Source: Parafrigoribacterium_A soli
GTDB lineage: Bacteria > Actinomycetota > Actinomycetes > Actinomycetales > Microbacteriaceae
Direction: 5' to 3'
Assembly: GCF_040227235.1 (NCBI RefSeq)
Contig: NZ_JBELNZ010000004.1
Coordinates: forward strand, 496,001 to 560,000
Length of the DNA stretch: 64,000 nt
The notes below the pieces were generated by a model. It did no database searches. It was not told where the DNA came from and saw only the letters and a program-made list of their open reading frames with translations. Shown here one piece after another: positions 62,272-64,000 of this stretch (position 1 is the first letter of the stretch; every line of letters begins with the position of its first letter). The position numbers were made by a program, and so were the translations under genes.

Positions 62272-63515
62272 GCGAGCTGCGCCGCACGCGCCAGCCCGCG
62301 GGCACGACGAGCGGGCCCGAAGCGCCGCTCGATGCCGCGATCGGAGCCGTGCTGCGCAACGACAACTGCTCGGGCTGCGGACTGTGCACCCTGCTCGATT
62401 CCGGACTGACCATGCAGCTGAACGACGAGGGTTACCTGCGTCCCGTGCGCACAGGTCCGTCCATGATGGCAGCGGATGCCGTCGGCGCCTTCGAGCGCGC
62501 CTGCCCAGGCGTGCGGGTGAACGCCATGAGTCCGCCCGAGTCGTGGCGACATCCGACCATGGGCCCGATCGTACAGGTGTGGCGAGCATGGGCGACCGAC
62601 CCCGAGGTGCGTCACATGGGCAGCAGCGGTGGCGTGCTGACCGCACTCTCCGCGTGGCTGCTCGAGACGGGAGAGGTGTCGCGCACCATCGGCGCACGGG
62701 CGGGCATGACCGAACCGAGACGCACCGTGAGCGTGCAGCTCACGACGAAGGAGGCGGTGCTCGGGGCGGCGGGGTCGCGATACGCTCCGGCCTCGAACGC
62801 GGCGGTGGCCGGAGCCGCCGAGGCCGGCACGGCTTTCGTCGGCAAGCCGTGCGAGGTGTCCGCCCTCGGAGCGCTCACCGCCGATCAGGCTGAGCAACCA
62901 CTGCTGCTCTCCTTCTTCTGCGCGGGCACGCCGAGCCAGCGGGCCACCGACTCGCTCACCGAACAGCTCGGGGTTCCCCGGGGCGAACGCATCCGTTCGC
63001 TCTGGTACCGGGGGCGAGGCTGGCCGGGCCGGTTCACGGTGGTGGGCGAACACGGCGACGAGGTGTCAACGAGCTACGAGAAGTCGTGGGGCGAGGCGCT
63101 CGGCCCGACCGTGCAATGGCGATGCAAGATCTGCCCCGACGGCATCGGAGAGAGTGCGGACGTGACCGCCGCTGACTTCTGGTCGACGGATGCCCGCGGC
63201 TACCCCGACTTCACCGAACGTTCCGGCGTGAGCGCCCTGATTGCCCGCACCCCCCGCGGCCGTGACCTCGTGCTGCGAGCGATGGCGGCCGGGGTGCTCG
63301 ACGGCGCGCCGATGGACATCGCCGAACTCGCCGCAGTACAGCCATTGCAGAACCAGCGACGGGAGACCCTGCTCGGTCGACTCATCGGGGCGAGGCTCGC
63401 CGGCCGCAAGGTGCCCCTGTACCGCGGCTTCGGGCTGCTGGCCTTCGCGCTCGCCCGACCCCGACAGAGCCTCCGGATGGCCCGCGGCGCCTACCGACGC
63501 GGACGTCGGCGGTGA
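62268..63515 (+). CDS. FrhB-family Fe-S flavoprotein (F420 hydrogenase/dehydrogenase beta subunit type)
   Basis: A 415-residue protein. An N-terminal ferredoxin-like cluster motif NDNCSGCGLCTLLDSG, then GSSGGVLTALSAWLLE, VGKPCEVSALG and the second cysteine pair WRCKICPDGIGESADVTAADFW match FrhB. Homologs are often encoded beside pyruvyl transferases in polysaccharide clusters, where their reaction is not established. The ATG lies in the ATGA overlap at 62268. Confidence 0.88.
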   Translation: MSELRRTRQPAGTTSGPEAPLDAAIGAVLRNDNCSGCGLCTLLDSGLTMQLNDEGYLRPVRTGPSMMAADAVGAFERACPGVRVNAMSPPESWRHPTMGPIVQVWRAWATDPEVRHMGSSGGVLTALSAWLLETGEVSRTIGARAGMTEPRRTVSVQLTTKEAVLGAAGSRYAPASNAAVAGAAEAGTAFVGKPCEVSALGALTADQAEQPLLLSFFCAGTPSQRATDSLTEQLGVPRGERIRSLWYRGRGWPGRFTVVGEHGDEVSTSYEKSWGEALGPTVQWRCKICPDGIGESADVTAADFWSTDARGYPDFTERSGVSALIARTPRGRDLVLRAMAAGVLDGAPMDIAELAAVQPLQNQRRETLLGRLIGARLAGRKVPLYRGFGLLAFALARPRQSLRMARGAYRRGRRR

Positions 63516-63522
63516 GACCGCG

Positions 63523-64000
63523 ATGACCACACCACCAAGCCTCGGCACCAGGGCGGCGCGCGGCGCCGCCACCACCCTCGCCGCGCAAGGGGCGAAGACC
63601 GTCGTGCAGCTCGCATCGGTGGTGGTGCTGGCGCGGCTGCTGAGTCCGCACGACTACGGGCTCATCGCGATGGTGGTCGCCATCATCGGAATCGGCGAGA
63701 TTTTTCGGGACTTCGGCCTGTCATCCGCGGCGATTCAAGCCCCCGAGTTGACTCGCCAGCAGCGGGACAACCTGTTCTGGATCAACGCCGGCATCGGCGT
63801 CGCGCTGGCGGCGATCGTCTTCGCCGGAGCGGGCCTACTGGTCGCGGCATATCAGCAGCCCGAACTATTGCCGATCGCGCACGCGCTCTCGCTCACGTTC
63901 GTCTTCAACGGACTCGCCACGCAATACCGCGCCGGCCTCATCCGCGAACTGAGGTTCATGGCGATCGCCCGCGCCGACGTCACCGCCCCGGCGGTTGCTC
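63523..64000 (+). CDS. Polysaccharide flippase (Wzx-like), N-terminal part
   Basis: The first 159 codons run off the end of the window. Five or so membrane helices are predicted, and the sequence LSPHDYGLIAMVVAIIGIGEIFRDFGLSSAAIQ-type segment is typical of WzxC/polysaccharide export MATE-like flippases. It moves the lipid-linked repeat unit across the membrane. It starts seven bases after the FrhB stop. Confidence 0.9.
   Translation, partial: MTTPPSLGTRAARGAATTLAAQGAKTVVQLASVVVLARLLSPHDYGLIAMVVAIIGIGEIFRDFGLSSAAIQAPELTRQQRDNLFWINAGIGVALAAIVFAGAGLLVAAYQQPELLPIAHALSLTFVFNGLATQYRAGLIRELRFMAIARADVTAPAVA

Overview
The window is high-GC DNA from an actinobacterium. The best fit is the family Microbacteriaceae: the genes encode menaquinone respiration, System II cytochrome c maturation, ribosomal protein bS22 and a large exopolysaccharide operon, and coding sequences repeatedly use the GGATGC/GCATCC words common in that family. 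Assignment below family level is not possible from sequence alone. No insertion sequence, phage gene or CRISPR array was seen.

Layout. Positions 1-2.6 kb hold the end of a sugar ABC transporter operon (binding protein end, two CUT1 permeases) and a convergent TetR regulator. Two tRNA genes (Met, Thr) follow, then a GH13 alpha-glucosidase behind a perfect LacI-type operator. Positions 5-10.5 kb hold two tandem M23 peptidases, an inositol-phosphatase-family enzyme, tRNA-Tyr, a LacI regulator, a lytic transglycosylase and a YajQ-family protein, then cardiolipin synthase and a ferredoxin-NADP reductase. Positions 13.5-23.9 kb are a nearly complete menaquinone pathway: polyprenyl diphosphate synthase, menG, menF, menD, menA, menE, menB and menC, with three small membrane proteins interspersed. 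A secreted Pro/Thr/Gln-rich protein and an OmpR-type two-component system follow. Next come an inserted-looking HxxxDG acyltransferase and a five-gene cytochrome c maturation operon (histidine phosphatase, TlpA, CcdA, ResB, CcsB). From memory, this order parallels the Rv0525-Rv0562 neighbourhood of Mycobacterium tuberculosis.

Positions 33-46 kb are mixed housekeeping: an archaeal-type AspRS, a TetR/aldo-keto reductase pair with a palindromic operator, an FMN reductase, a glutaredoxin-like protein, bS22, a Phd/VapC toxin-antitoxin pair, glutathione peroxidase, a HemK-like methyltransferase, a RecQ helicase with a phosphoribosyltransferase-like tail, an NCS2 permease and a PlsC acyltransferase. 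From 46.1 kb to the end is a plus-strand exopolysaccharide operon of at least 13 genes, almost all joined by 4-bp start/stop overlaps, preceded by a 300-bp leader with four consecutive hairpins. It encodes the initiating sugar-phosphate transferase, glycosyltransferases, a Wzy-like polymerase, a Wzz/BY-kinase, a flippase, a pyruvyl transferase, an FrhB-family Fe-S protein, a CDP-alcohol phosphotransferase and a giant secreted LamG/PKD protein.

Two signals cut across the window. First, at least 21 genes carry a TAnnnT hexamer ending only 5-8 bases before the start codon and no Shine-Dalgarno site, the arrangement expected of leaderless transcripts; this also fixes several start codons. Second, the larger M23 peptidase is preceded by a 21-codon reading frame with an excellent ribosome binding site, in the same frame and separated from it only by one TAA codon.
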